Shown in pieces: positions 47,779-57,794 of a stretch of DNA of 64,000 bases. Where the stretch lies: contig NZ_JAHBGB010000044.1 in the NCBI RefSeq assembly GCF_018390555.1, forward strand, positions 275,424 to 339,423, read 5' to 3'. Positions within the stretch are counted from its first letter, which is position 1, and every line of letters starts with the position of its first letter. Made by a program: the position numbers and the translations under genes. The notes under the pieces are model-generated. The model was not told the DNA's origin, searched no databases, and saw nothing but the letters and a program-made list of their open reading frames with translations. This stretch comes from Ancylobacter oerskovii. Its GTDB lineage: Bacteria > Pseudomonadota > Alphaproteobacteria > Rhizobiales > Xanthobacteraceae.

Positions 47779-48555
47779 TTGGCAACCCGCATCAACATCA
47801 ATGCCGACATGGGCGAAGGCTACGGCCATTATGACATCGGCAACGATGCCGCGATCCTCAAGATCGTGCAGAGCGTCAACGTCGCCTGCGGCCTGCATGC
47901 CGGCGACGCCACGGTGATGCGCGACGTGTGCCTGAAGGCCAAGGAGAACGGCGTCTCCATCGGCGCGCATCCCGGCTTCAACGACATCTGGGGCTTCGGC
48001 CGCCGGCAGATCCGCATGAACGCCAATGATCTCGAATATCTCGTCGCCTACCAGCTCGGTGCGCTGGCCGGCATGGCCGCCTATGCCGGCGTGAAGGTCA
48101 CGCATGTGAAGCCGCACGGCGCGCTCAACAACATGGCGGCCATCGACAAGGACTATGCGCTCGCCATCGGCCGGGCGATCAAGACGGTCGATCCCAGCCT
48201 CTATTATCTCGCGCTGTCGAATTCCGAGATGGAGAAGGCGGCGCTGGCGCTGGACCTGAAGCTTTCCCGCGAGGCCTTCATCGACCGGCTCTATGACGAC
48301 GAGGGCAACCTGCTGACCCGTACCGATCCGCGCGCGGTGATCAAGGACCCGCAGGTGGCCGCCGAGCGCACGGTGCGCATGGTGCAGGATGGCGAAATCA
48401 TTTCGGTGAATGGCAAGAAAATGCCGACGAAATTCGACTCGCTCTGCGTACATGGTGACGAGCCGACCGCCATCGTCGTGGCGGGCGCGGTGCGCGATGC
48501 GCTGAAGGCGGCGGGAATCGAGCTGCTCACCCTGCCGGAAGTGATGGAAGGCTGA
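47779..48555 (+). CDS. pxpA: 5-oxoprolinase subunit A (LamB/YcsF family)
   Basis: 258 residues; TTG start after AGGAGG with a 5-base spacer. Family motifs: INADMGEGYG, SVNVACGLHAGD (metal-binding), IGAHPGF and VKPHGALNN, and VHGDEP near the C-terminus. It hydrolyses the activated lactam. The central segment after VDPSLYYLALS is more charged than in typical PxpA, and pxpA is separated from pxpBC by a divergent promoter. Its TGA overlaps the ATG of fbiC, an unusual pairing. Confidence 0.9.
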   Translation: MATRININADMGEGYGHYDIGNDAAILKIVQSVNVACGLHAGDATVMRDVCLKAKENGVSIGAHPGFNDIWGFGRRQIRMNANDLEYLVAYQLGALAGMAAYAGVKVTHVKPHGALNNMAAIDKDYALAIGRAIKTVDPSLYYLALSNSEMEKAALALDLKLSREAFIDRLYDDEGNLLTRTDPRAVIKDPQVAAERTVRMVQDGEIISVNGKKMPTKFDSLCVHGDEPTAIVVAGAVRDALKAAGIELLTLPEVMEG

Positions 48556-51047
48556 TGGGAATGGACGACGCGGCGGCGCGGTGGGACGATCTTGCCCGGC
48601 GGGTGCTGGGGACGGGCGGCCTCGACCGCGACGCCGCTTTGGCGCTGGCGGGAGAGGGCGACACCGCCGGGCTGATGCGCGCGGCCGCCTCGGTGCGCGA
48701 CGCCGGCTTCGGCGGCGTGGTCACCGTCTCGCGCAAGGTGTTCATCCCGCTCACCCAGCTGTGCCGCGACGTCTGCCACTACTGCACCTTCGCGCATCCG
48801 CCGCGCCGGGGGCAGCGCGCCTTCCTCACCCCGGAAGAGGTGTTGGAGATCGCCCGCGCCGGCGCCCGCGTCGGCTGCGACGAGGCGCTGTTCACCCTCG
48901 GCGACAAGCCGGAGCTACGCTACAGGGTCGCCCGCGAGGAACTGGCGGCGCTCGGCTATGCGAGCACGGTCGACTATCTCGCGGCGATGGCGGAGCTGGT
49001 GTTGCGCGAGACCGGCCTGCTGCCGCATCTCAATGCCGGCGTGCTGACGGTTGAAGATCTGCGCGGGCTGCGCAAGGCATCCGCCTCGCAGGGCATGATG
49101 ATCGAGACCACCGCCGAGCGGCTCTCGGCGCGCGGCGGCCCGCATTTTGGCTCGCCGGACAAGCTGCCCGCCGCCCGACTGGCAACGCTGGAGGCGGCCG
49201 GCGAGGCGCAGGTGCCGTTCACCACCGGCCTCTTGATCGGCATCGGCGAGACGCGGGCCGAGCGGGTGGAGGCGCTGCTCTCCATTCGCGACAGCCATGC
49301 CCGCCACGGCCATGTGCAGGAAGTCATCATCCAGAACTTTCGCGCCAAGCCCGGCACCCGCATGGTGAACGCGCCGGAGCCGAGCCTCGACGAGCATTTG
49401 TGGACCATCGCGCTGGCGCGGCTGATTCTCGGGCCGTCCATTTCCATCCAGGCCCCGCCGAATTTGCGCGCCGACGAACTGGGCCCGCTGATCGCCGCCG
49501 GCATCAATGATTGGGGCGGCGTGTCGCCGGTGACGCCTGATCATGTGAACCCGGAGGCGCCGTGGCCGGCGCTGGCCGCGCTCGCCAATGCCACCGCCAA
49601 GGCCGGCAAGGTGCTCAGCCCCCGGCTCGCCGTTTACCCGGCCTATCTGTTCGACGCGCCGCGCTGGCTCGACACGGCGGTGACGCCCTTCGTGCTGCGC
49701 CGCGCCGATGCCGGTGGCCTCGCCCATGAGAGCGGCTGGCGCGTCGGTGAGGGCGAGAGCTTCGACAGCACCGTCGTCGAATGGCCCGCAAATCCCGTGA
49801 TTGCTCGTCCTTCGATCGCGGGCGAGGGGAGGGATCTCGACGCCCTCTTCGACCGGGCGTTCGCCGGGCGCGGGCTGGAGGAAGCCGAGATCGTCCGCCT
49901 GTTCGAAGCCCGCGGCCACGAGGCGCAGCGCGTGGCGGAGGCGGCGGATGCGCTGCGGCGCGAGGCGGTGGGCGACACCGTCTCCTATGTCGTCACCCGC
50001 AACATCAACTACACCAATGTCTGCTCCTATCGCTGCGGCTTCTGCGCCTTCTCAAAGGGGCGGCACAACGAGCATCTGCGCGGCAAGCCCTATGAGCTCG
50101 ACCTCGGCGAGATCCAGCGCCGGGCGGTGGAGGCGTGGGAGCGCGGCGCCACCGAAGTGTGCATGCAGGGCGGCATCCACCCGGATTTCTCCGGCGAGAC
50201 CTATCTCTCCATCGTCCGCGCGGTGAAGCAGGCGGTGCCGGACATGCATGTCCACGCCTTCTCTTCGCTCGAGGTGCGGCACGGCGCGGCGACGCTCGGC
50301 CTGTCGGTGCCGGACTTCCTCGTCGCGCTGAAAGAAGCCGGCCTCGGCACGCTGCCCGGCACGGCGGCGGAGATCCTCGACGACGAAGTTCGGGCGATCA
50401 TCTGCCCGGACAAGCTGAACACCGCCGAGTGGCTGGAAACGGTCGGCGCCGCCCATCGCGTCGGGCTGAAGACCACCTCCACCATCATGTTCGGCCATGT
50501 CGACCATTACCGCCACTGGGCGCGGCATCTCATCCGCCTGCGGCATCTGCAGGAGGAGACCGGCGGCATCACCGAATTCGTGCCGCTGCCTTTCCTGCAC
50601 ATGGAGGCGCCGCTCTACCTCAAGGGCGGCACGCGGCAGGGGCCGTCGCGGCGCGAGGCGCTGCTGATGCACGCGGTGGGGCGGCTCGCCTTGCATCCGG
50701 TGATCCCCAACGTGCAGGCCAGCTGGGTGAAGCTCGGCGAGGGCGGCATCGTCGCGGCGCTGCGCTCGGGCGCCAACGACATCGGCGGCACGCTGATGGA
50801 CGAATCGATCAGCCGCGCCGCCGGCGGCATGCACGGGCAGGAATTCCCGCCCGACCGCATGGAGGCGGCGGTGCGCGCCGCCGGCCGCCTCGCCCGCCAG
50901 CGCACCACCACTTATGACGACGCGCCGTCGCGGCAGAAGCAGCGCTCCTATGCCGCCAACGCGCTGACCCCGCGCGTCGAGCCGGCGGCGGGCAAGTTCG
51001 CCAGGGTGGGGAGCCTGAAAGCCAGTCTCGCGGCGCGGCGGGGCTGA
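48555..51047 (+). CDS. fbiC: FbiC: 7,8-didemethyl-8-hydroxy-5-deazariboflavin (Fo) synthase, CofG-CofH fusion
   Basis: 830 residues, two radical-SAM domains. Residues about 50-370 are CofG, with the cluster cysteines 70, 74 and 77 in CRDVCHYC. Residues about 470-800 are CofH, with cysteines 490, 494 and 497 in CSYRCGFC, followed by AFSKGRHNEHLRGKPYEL. Both halves look complete. It joins tyrosine and a ribityl-diaminouracil precursor to form the deazaflavin core of F420. It overlaps the pxpA stop by one base (TGATG). It is located about 24 kb from fgd-cofE-cofC, an odd place for a cofactor gene. Confidence 0.95.
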   Translation: MGMDDAAARWDDLARRVLGTGGLDRDAALALAGEGDTAGLMRAAASVRDAGFGGVVTVSRKVFIPLTQLCRDVCHYCTFAHPPRRGQRAFLTPEEVLEIARAGARVGCDEALFTLGDKPELRYRVAREELAALGYASTVDYLAAMAELVLRETGLLPHLNAGVLTVEDLRGLRKASASQGMMIETTAERLSARGGPHFGSPDKLPAARLATLEAAGEAQVPFTTGLLIGIGETRAERVEALLSIRDSHARHGHVQEVIIQNFRAKPGTRMVNAPEPSLDEHLWTIALARLILGPSISIQAPPNLRADELGPLIAAGINDWGGVSPVTPDHVNPEAPWPALAALANATAKAGKVLSPRLAVYPAYLFDAPRWLDTAVTPFVLRRADAGGLAHESGWRVGEGESFDSTVVEWPANPVIARPSIAGEGRDLDALFDRAFAGRGLEEAEIVRLFEARGHEAQRVAEAADALRREAVGDTVSYVVTRNINYTNVCSYRCGFCAFSKGRHNEHLRGKPYELDLGEIQRRAVEAWERGATEVCMQGGIHPDFSGETYLSIVRAVKQAVPDMHVHAFSSLEVRHGAATLGLSVPDFLVALKEAGLGTLPGTAAEILDDEVRAIICPDKLNTAEWLETVGAAHRVGLKTTSTIMFGHVDHYRHWARHLIRLRHLQEETGGITEFVPLPFLHMEAPLYLKGGTRQGPSRREALLMHAVGRLALHPVIPNVQASWVKLGEGGIVAALRSGANDIGGTLMDESISRAAGGMHGQEFPPDRMEAAVRAAGRLARQRTTTYDDAPSRQKQRSYAANALTPRVEPAAGKFARVGSLKASLAARRG

Positions 51048-51074
51048 GCCGCCGCCGGCCGTCCTGCGGGCCGA

Positions 51075-51473
51075 TCAGTCGATCGGCATCATCGGCCCCC
51101 ACGGGCCGTCGCCCCAGGGGCTGTAGTCGAAGGCGGTCTGCTGGTTCATCATGGCGGTCATCTGCTGCTCGTTGACCATGCGCTGCTGGAACGCCATCTG
51201 CTGGTAGTTCTGGAAGTTTTCCTGCGTGCCGACATAGAGGCAGCCGCACACCGTCGGGTCGGCATAGAGGAACACCGGCTGGCCGTTCTGGCTCTGGATG
51301 GTGAATTTGTGCGGCGGCAGGCTCTTCAGCGACGCCACTTTCTCCGGCGTATTGGCGAGGCGCATCTGGAAGCCGGCGGCCGACAGCATGTTTTCCTTGT
51401 TCTGCGTCGTGGTCACGCATGCGGCGGCGGTGATGCTGACCAGCGCCAGCACGGCGATCGAAGGCAGTTTCAC
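51075..51473 (-). CDS. Small lipoprotein with Met/Gln-rich tail
   Basis: 132 residues from GTG at 51473, chosen because AGGAGA lies 7 bases upstream and it yields a clean lipoprotein signal (MKLPSIAVLALVSITAAAC). An ATG at 51500 adds nine residues. The mature part contains a CGCLYVG motif and a Gln/Met-rich tail (QQMAFQQRMVNEQQMTAMMNQQ), ending with repeated GDGPWGP. No function recognised. It is convergent with fbiC. Confidence 0.75.
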   Translation of the reverse strand: MKLPSIAVLALVSITAAACVTTTQNKENMLSAAGFQMRLANTPEKVASLKSLPPHKFTIQSQNGQPVFLYADPTVCGCLYVGTQENFQNYQQMAFQQRMVNEQQMTAMMNQQTAFDYSPWGDGPWGPMMPID

Positions 51474-51821
51474 GCGTGTTCTCCTGAGGCTAAGCGACAT
51501 CCCGGCGCGGCACCGTAGCAGCGCAACCCCGGGAGTCGAGAGAAAGCGGCCGGTCTTCCGCAGCGGCCGGTCCAAAATGGTGGACATGCTTTCCGGTTGC
51601 TTGCATCGGGCAATGGGTCGTCGGCCGCACCCGGGGCACGCGCGGCCGCAGAGACACCGGCGGGATGATCCGAAACAGGTCCCTACGCCGTGCGGCCGGC
51701 AAGGCACTGTCTGACCGATGAAACAAAACGACCCGCCCCTTCGCGCGGGGCGGGCCGTTGCTCTTCTGCAGGCGTGCCGCGGAGCCCGGCGGATGGGCTC
51801 CGCCCCGGATCATTCGCTGGC

Positions 51822-52769
51822 TCACTTGCGCAGCAGCGGCAGCACCTCGTGGGCGAGCAGGTCGATCTGCTCCTTCTCGTAGCGCCAGGGCACGAAGACG
51901 ATCTTCTTCACGCCGGTCTCGATATGGCGGGCGATCTGCTCGGCGCATTCGGCGGGCGTGCCGACGATGGCGCTGTCGAAGGTGGAGAGCGAGCCCTTGG
52001 ACAGATCCCATTCCGCGTTCAGCCACTCGTTCATCTTCGGCAGGCCGACCTCGCGCGGGCCGACATAGATCGGCAGCTGGTTGAGGCTGTAGAGCGAGGC
52101 CGGGTCGCGGCCTTCCTCCTCGGCGAAGGCGGAGATCTTCGCCCAGGCCTCGTTATAGCCTTCCGGCGTGTAGAAATAGGTGAGCCAGCCGTCGCCGCGC
52201 TTGGCGACGCGCTTGAGCACCGCATCGACATAGCCGCCGATCAGGATCGGCGGGTGCGGCTTCTGTACCGGCTTGGGGAACATCACCGCGTTGCGCAGGT
52301 TCAGCTCGTCCCATTCGCCGGTGACGCCGTCCTCGGTCCACAGCCTTTTGATGATGTCGAGGTTGCGGTCCATGATCTTGCCGCGCTTGTCATGGGCGAT
52401 GCCGATGGCGTCGAACTCGCGCTTGTACCAGCCCACCGCCGCGCCGAGCATCAGGCGGCCATTCGAGATCAGGTCCATCGAGGCGAGCTGCTTGGCCAGC
52501 ACGACGGGATTGCGCAGCGGCAGCACCAGCACGCCGGTGCCGATCTTGATGGTCTTGGTGCGCGCCGCCACGGCGGTGAGCAGGGTCAGCGAATCGATGA
52601 TCGGGAAATGCGGGTCGGTGCCGAGCAGGATGTGGTCCCATACCCAGAGCGACTCGAAGCCGAGTTCCTCCATCCGTACCCCGTAATCCACCAGCGCCGG
52701 CGCGTCCGGCAGTTCGGGGAAGCGGGTGAAGTTGCGCATGGCGATGCCGAAGGAGACGGGAGCGGGCAT
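51822..52769 (-). CDS. LLM-class F420-dependent oxidoreductase
   Basis: 315 residues. TIM-barrel LLM fold of the group usually annotated as F420-dependent: SFGIAMRNFTRFPE, GFESLWVWDHILLG, IKIGTGVLVLPLRNPVVLAKQLASMD, NGRLMLGAAVGWYKREFDAIG and PHPPILIGGYVDAVLKRVAKRGDGWL. Cofactor F420 is likely because fbiC is the nearest operon and the WDH motif is typical; FMN is not excluded. Start at 52769 with a weak site. It follows the CoA-transferase genes on the same strand but is separated from them by a repeat cluster, so coupling is uncertain. Confidence 0.85.
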   Translation of the reverse strand: MPAPVSFGIAMRNFTRFPELPDAPALVDYGVRMEELGFESLWVWDHILLGTDPHFPIIDSLTLLTAVAARTKTIKIGTGVLVLPLRNPVVLAKQLASMDLISNGRLMLGAAVGWYKREFDAIGIAHDKRGKIMDRNLDIIKRLWTEDGVTGEWDELNLRNAVMFPKPVQKPHPPILIGGYVDAVLKRVAKRGDGWLTYFYTPEGYNEAWAKISAFAEEEGRDPASLYSLNQLPIYVGPREVGLPKMNEWLNAEWDLSKGSLSTFDSAIVGTPAECAEQIARHIETGVKKIVFVPWRYEKEQIDLLAHEVLPLLRK

Positions 52770-52965
52770 GGGGACGACTTTCTTCTTCTCACCTCTCCCC
52801 GTTGGGGAGAGGTCGGCCGCGAAAGCGGCCGGGTGAGGGGGAGCACGATTGCGGAGCGAAAGAAGACCCCTCACCCCGGCCCTCTCCCCGCGGGGAGAGG
52901 GAGCAGAACGCAGCCCCTCCCCGTTGGGAGGAGGGGCGGTCCCTTCTCCCGACGGGAAGGGAAGC
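52770..52965. repeat. Cluster of family A hairpins
   Basis: Several hairpins follow one another: CCTCTCCCC/GGGGAGAGG near 52792, CGGCCGC/GCGGCCG near 52814, CCTCTCCCC/GGGGAGAGG near 52881, and CCCTTCTCCC/GGGAAGGG near 52941. They lie between the CoA-transferase B subunit and the LLM gene on the same strand. They probably act as terminator or mRNA processing site. Confidence 0.75.
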
Positions 52966-53769
52966 TTACGCCGTGTAGAGCCGCGCGGGATCGAGCTCGC
53001 GCAGGATGGCGAGCTCGACATCGCCGGGCACTTCGGTGACGGCGACGTCGGCCGGCACCGGCAGCTCGAAGCCGGTATTGTCCTTGATCGCCTGCGGGGT
53101 GACGCCGGGATGCAGCGCCACCACCGTCATCGCCTTGGTCGCCTCGTCGAAGCCCATGATGCCGAGATCGGTCACCACCCGGAACATGCCGCCCGCCGGC
53201 AGGCCGGCCCGGGCGCGGCTGTCGCTGCCGTCGACGAAGCCCGGCGAGGTGATGAAGTCCACCTTCTCCACGAAGCGGCGCTTCTCGTGCTTCATGGCGA
53301 CGATCATGTCGGCCAGCGAGGCGATGTCGTTGCCGCCGCCGGTGCCGGGCAGGCGGATCTTCGGGTTGTCGGCGTCGCCGATGAAGGAGGAGTTGAGGTT
53401 GCCGAAGCGGTCGATCTGCGCGCCGCCCATGAAGCCGACATCGACATAGCCGCGCTGCAGCATCAACAGCACCTCGGTGATCGACACCAGCATGTTGGCG
53501 CGCCTCGTGCAGCGCTGCTCATTGGTGGAGGGCGGCAGCTTGCCGGCCTCGACGAAGGGTCCGATCACCCCGCCCTCGAACAGGATGGTGAGGCCGGGCG
53601 CGTGGGTCTTCTGGGCGAGGATGGCGGCGAGCAGCGGAATGCCGACGCCGGCGAACACCGTCTGGCCGTCCTTCAGCAGGCGGGCGCTCATCACCGCCAG
53701 TAGCTCGGAGGCGGTATAGGCGGGCACCGCCGCCAGCGGCGGGGCCGTGCGCACGGGTTCAGTCGTCAT
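52966..53769 (-). CDS. CoA-transferase subunit B (glutaconate CoA-transferase type)
   Basis: 267 residues from the ATG at 53769 (GGGAG upstream; a GTG three codons earlier is the alternative). Class I CoA-transferase beta chain: AGVGIPLLAAILAQ, then LFEGGVIGPFVEAGK, in which the glutamate sits where catalytic Glu is found in true CoA-transferases, and GYVDVGFMGGAQIDRFGN. The C-terminus has VVALHPGVTPQAIKDNTGFELPVP. It overlaps the A subunit by 11 bp. It may transfer CoA to a dicarboxylic or hydroxy acid from lactam ring opening. Confidence 0.88.
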   Translation of the reverse strand: MTTEPVRTAPPLAAVPAYTASELLAVMSARLLKDGQTVFAGVGIPLLAAILAQKTHAPGLTILFEGGVIGPFVEAGKLPPSTNEQRCTRRANMLVSITEVLLMLQRGYVDVGFMGGAQIDRFGNLNSSFIGDADNPKIRLPGTGGGNDIASLADMIVAMKHEKRRFVEKVDFITSPGFVDGSDSRARAGLPAGGMFRVVTDLGIMGFDEATKAMTVVALHPGVTPQAIKDNTGFELPVPADVAVTEVPGDVELAILRELDPARLYTA

Positions 53770-54712
53770 AGATGCCACTCCCGCGACGCTGGGCGTCGAG
53801 CAATTCGGCCATGCCGATGCGGCTGAGATAATCCGCCCAGTCCTTCGGCTCGTAATGGAAGCGCTCGAGATACTCCGCCGCGCCCTTGTCCGGGTCCTTG
53901 GCGGTCATCTGCGCATAGAGGTCCATATGCGAATAGAACGGCTCGTAGAGGCCGTAGCATTCGTGCGGCGCCGAGCCGAACGGCACTTCCACCACCGCGT
54001 CGACGGTGAAGAAGCCGATCTTGGTCTGGTCGGGATGCCGGCGGATCTGGTCGTTGGAGACGATGCGCTCGGTGGTCAGGATCACCCTGTTCGCCGCCAT
54101 GGCGATGTCGATGTCCATGAAGGACAATCCGTCGAGCTGGGCATTGCCGTAGGCGTCACAGCGCTGGACATGGATCAGCGCCACGTCGGGGTTCAGCGCC
54201 GGCACCAGCAGCAGCGTCTCGCCGGTGAACGGGCATTCCATGGTCCTGGCACCCGGCGCGCGGTCGACCACGCCCGAGCCCATCATCGAGCGCATCGGCA
54301 TGAACGGCACGCCCATGGCGCCGGCGCGGTAGCGCAGGCCCATCGCCATGTGGCTCCATTCCTCGAAGGTGGCGCGATGGGATTCCGTATAGGCGCGCAT
54401 CACCTTCGACACGCCCCACACGATGCCTTGGCTGAACCATGAGGTGATGATGTGCCGGGACAGGCCGGAGGCGTAGAGCAGGTCGCCCTCGGTCGACATG
54501 ATCGAGCGGGAGACGGTGAGGCCGGTCTTGCGGGCGCGGATCAGCGCCCAAAGCATCGCCATCGGGGTACGCGAGGCGGTACAACCGCCCAGCGCCACCG
54601 AGGCGCCGTCCGGCACCAGCTTCGCGGCTTCCTCCAGCGACATCACCTTGTCGCGCAGGCTGCGGTCGCGCTCGCGGGTCTTCTGTCGCAGGTCGAGATA
54701 GGATTGGGTCAC
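53759..54712 (-). CDS. CoA-transferase subunit A (glutaconate CoA-transferase type)
   Basis: 317 residues from GTG at 54712, which has GAGGAGG upstream; an earlier ATG at 54751 would overlap the preceding gene. N-terminal KVMSLEEAAKLVPDGASVALGGCTASRTPMAML is the alpha-chain start; VPFMPMRSMMGSGVV and VALIHVQRCDAYGNAQLDG are typical of the GctA/IpdA group. It pairs with the B subunit. IpdAB of actinobacteria is a steroid-ring hydrolase in the same fold, so hydrolysis of a cyclic CoA ester is an alternative to CoA transfer. Confidence 0.88.
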   Translation of the reverse strand: MTQSYLDLRQKTRERDRSLRDKVMSLEEAAKLVPDGASVALGGCTASRTPMAMLWALIRARKTGLTVSRSIMSTEGDLLYASGLSRHIITSWFSQGIVWGVSKVMRAYTESHRATFEEWSHMAMGLRYRAGAMGVPFMPMRSMMGSGVVDRAPGARTMECPFTGETLLLVPALNPDVALIHVQRCDAYGNAQLDGLSFMDIDIAMAANRVILTTERIVSNDQIRRHPDQTKIGFFTVDAVVEVPFGSAPHECYGLYEPFYSHMDLYAQMTAKDPDKGAAEYLERFHYEPKDWADYLSRIGMAELLDAQRRGSGIYDD

Positions 54713-54725
54713 GCGCTCGCCCTCC

Positions 54726-56219
<1,494 letters not shown>

Positions 56220-56314
56220 TCTCTCGACCTGTTCGGGGTCGGCGCCGCGCGCCTTATTCCCATGATACTAATGATAGTATCAATTTGGCAAATTCTTCTT
56301 TTGTATCACGCATA
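56220..56314. promoter_or_regulatory. Promoter and operator of the PLP/CoA-transferase operon
   Basis: TGATACT (56263-56269), spacer AATGAT and AGTATCA (56276-56282) form a perfect 7-bp dyad. On the minus strand a -35-like TTGCCA (56291-56286) and -10-like TATCAT (56267-56262) are 18 bases apart, with the dyad between and over them, as expected for a repressor site. It shares half-sites with 40354 and 45782. Confidence 0.7.
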
Positions 56315-57043
56315 TCATATCGACAGGTAAGCCTCGCTCACGGTCGGGTCGGCCATCAGCTCGGTGGAGGCGCCCGCCCGCGTCACCCGGCCGTTCTCCA
56401 TGATGTAGGCGCGATGGGAGAGCTCGAACGCGGTCATCACGTCCTGCTCGACCAGCAGGATGGTCTGGCCGGCCTTGTTCAGCTGGATGAGCGCCTCGCC
56501 CAGATGCTCGACCATGCGCGGCGACAGGCCGAGCGAGAGCTCGTCGATCATCAGGAGCTTGGGCCGCGACATGATCCCGCGCCCCACCGCGCACATCTGC
56601 TGTTCGCCGCCCGAGAGCGTGGTGGCGTCCTGCCGCTGGCGCTCGGCGAGGATCGGGAACAGCTCGAACACCCATGCGAGGTCGCGGGCGATGTCGTCCT
56701 TGTCGGTGCGCAGATAGGCGCCGAGCAGCAGGTTGTCGCGCACGGTGAGACCGCGGAACAGCCGGCGCCCCTCCGGCACATGGGCGATGCCGGCGGTGAG
56801 CACCGCATCCGGCTTCGCCCCGCCGATCGCGCGGCCGTCGAAGCGAATGGTGCCTTCGCGAGGGGCCAGTTGCCCGGAGATCGTCCGCAGCAGCGTCGAC
56901 TTGCCGGCGCCGTTGGAGCCGACCAGCGCCACCACCTCGCCGCTGTGTACCGCCAGATCCATGCCCCACAGCACCTGAATCTGGCCGTAGCCGGAGGTGA
57001 CGCCGGCGAGTTCGAGCAGGGGGTCGAGCCGCGGTTCAGGCAT
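56315..57043 (-). CDS. livF: Branched-chain amino acid-type ABC ATPase (LivF)
   Basis: 242 residues. Walker A VGSNGAGKST, signature LSGGEQQM, Walker B LLMIDELSLGLSP and H-loop LLVEQDV (Gln-Asp context with E in place of H, the usual LivF pattern) are present. Overlaps the livG stop by 8 bp. Energises import of amino acids or aromatic acids. Last gene of the Liv operon; the PLP/CoA-transferase operon follows after 95 bp on the same strand. Confidence 0.94.
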   Translation of the reverse strand: MPEPRLDPLLELAGVTSGYGQIQVLWGMDLAVHSGEVVALVGSNGAGKSTLLRTISGQLAPREGTIRFDGRAIGGAKPDAVLTAGIAHVPEGRRLFRGLTVRDNLLLGAYLRTDKDDIARDLAWVFELFPILAERQRQDATTLSGGEQQMCAVGRGIMSRPKLLMIDELSLGLSPRMVEHLGEALIQLNKAGQTILLVEQDVMTAFELSHRAYIMENGRVTRAGASTELMADPTVSEAYLSI

Positions 57044-57794
57044 GATGAAGCTCCTTCAACCGCGCCGCGTATTTCTGGCCGAGATAGGCCTCGATCACCC
57101 GCTCGTCGGCGACGATCTCCTTTGCCGGCCCGTCGGCGATCATCTGGCCGTGATGCAGCACGAGAAGCCGTTTCGACAACGACAGCACCACCTTCATCAA
57201 ATGCTCGATGATCAGCACGGTGACGCCGCTCTCGGCGATCTTGCGGATCAGCGCCAGCGCGCCGTCGATCTCGGAGGAGTTGAGCCCGGCATTCACCTCG
57301 TCGAGCATCAGCACCTTGGGCTGCATGGCGAGGCTCTTGGCCAGCTCCAGCCGCTTGCGGGCAGCCAGCGCCAGCTGCGCCGCCGGCCGGTCGGCCAGCG
57401 GGGCGAGGCCGACGAAGTCGAGGCTCTTCCGCGCCATGTCGCGGGCGTCGCCCACCGAGGCCGCGCCGCCGCCGAACAGCGCGCCGGCGGTGACGTTCTC
57501 GATCACCGTCATCTGCGGGAAGGGCTGCACGATCTGGAAGGTACGGGCGAGCCCGCGCCGCGCCGCCTCGTGGGGCTTCTGCGCCGCCACGTCCTTGCCC
57601 TCGAACAGGATCCTGCCGGTGGAGGCCGGCAGCTTGCCGGTGACGACGTTGACCAGCGTGGTCTTGCCGGCGCCGTTCGGGCCGATCAGCCCCACCACCT
57701 CGCCGGGAGCGAGTGCGAAGCTCACATCGGTCAGCGCCTTCAGCCCGCCGAAGTTCTTGCAGACGCCTTCGAGCTTGAGGATGGGCTCCGTCAT
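57036..57794 (-). CDS. livG: Branched-chain amino acid-type ABC ATPase (LivG)
   Basis: 252 residues from the ATG at 57794. Walker A GPNGAGKTT, a LivG-type signature region LALAARKRLELAKSLAMQP (A-L-A-A-R-K in place of the classic LSGGQ, seen here directly), Walker B VLMLDEVNAGLNSSE and H-loop IIEHLM. Start overlaps the livM stop (ATGA). The altered signature is a departure worth checking, although LivF carries a normal one. Confidence 0.92.
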   Translation of the reverse strand: MTEPILKLEGVCKNFGGLKALTDVSFALAPGEVVGLIGPNGAGKTTLVNVVTGKLPASTGRILFEGKDVAAQKPHEAARRGLARTFQIVQPFPQMTVIENVTAGALFGGGAASVGDARDMARKSLDFVGLAPLADRPAAQLALAARKRLELAKSLAMQPKVLMLDEVNAGLNSSEIDGALALIRKIAESGVTVLIIEHLMKVVLSLSKRLLVLHHGQMIADGPAKEIVADERVIEAYLGQKYAARLKELHHA

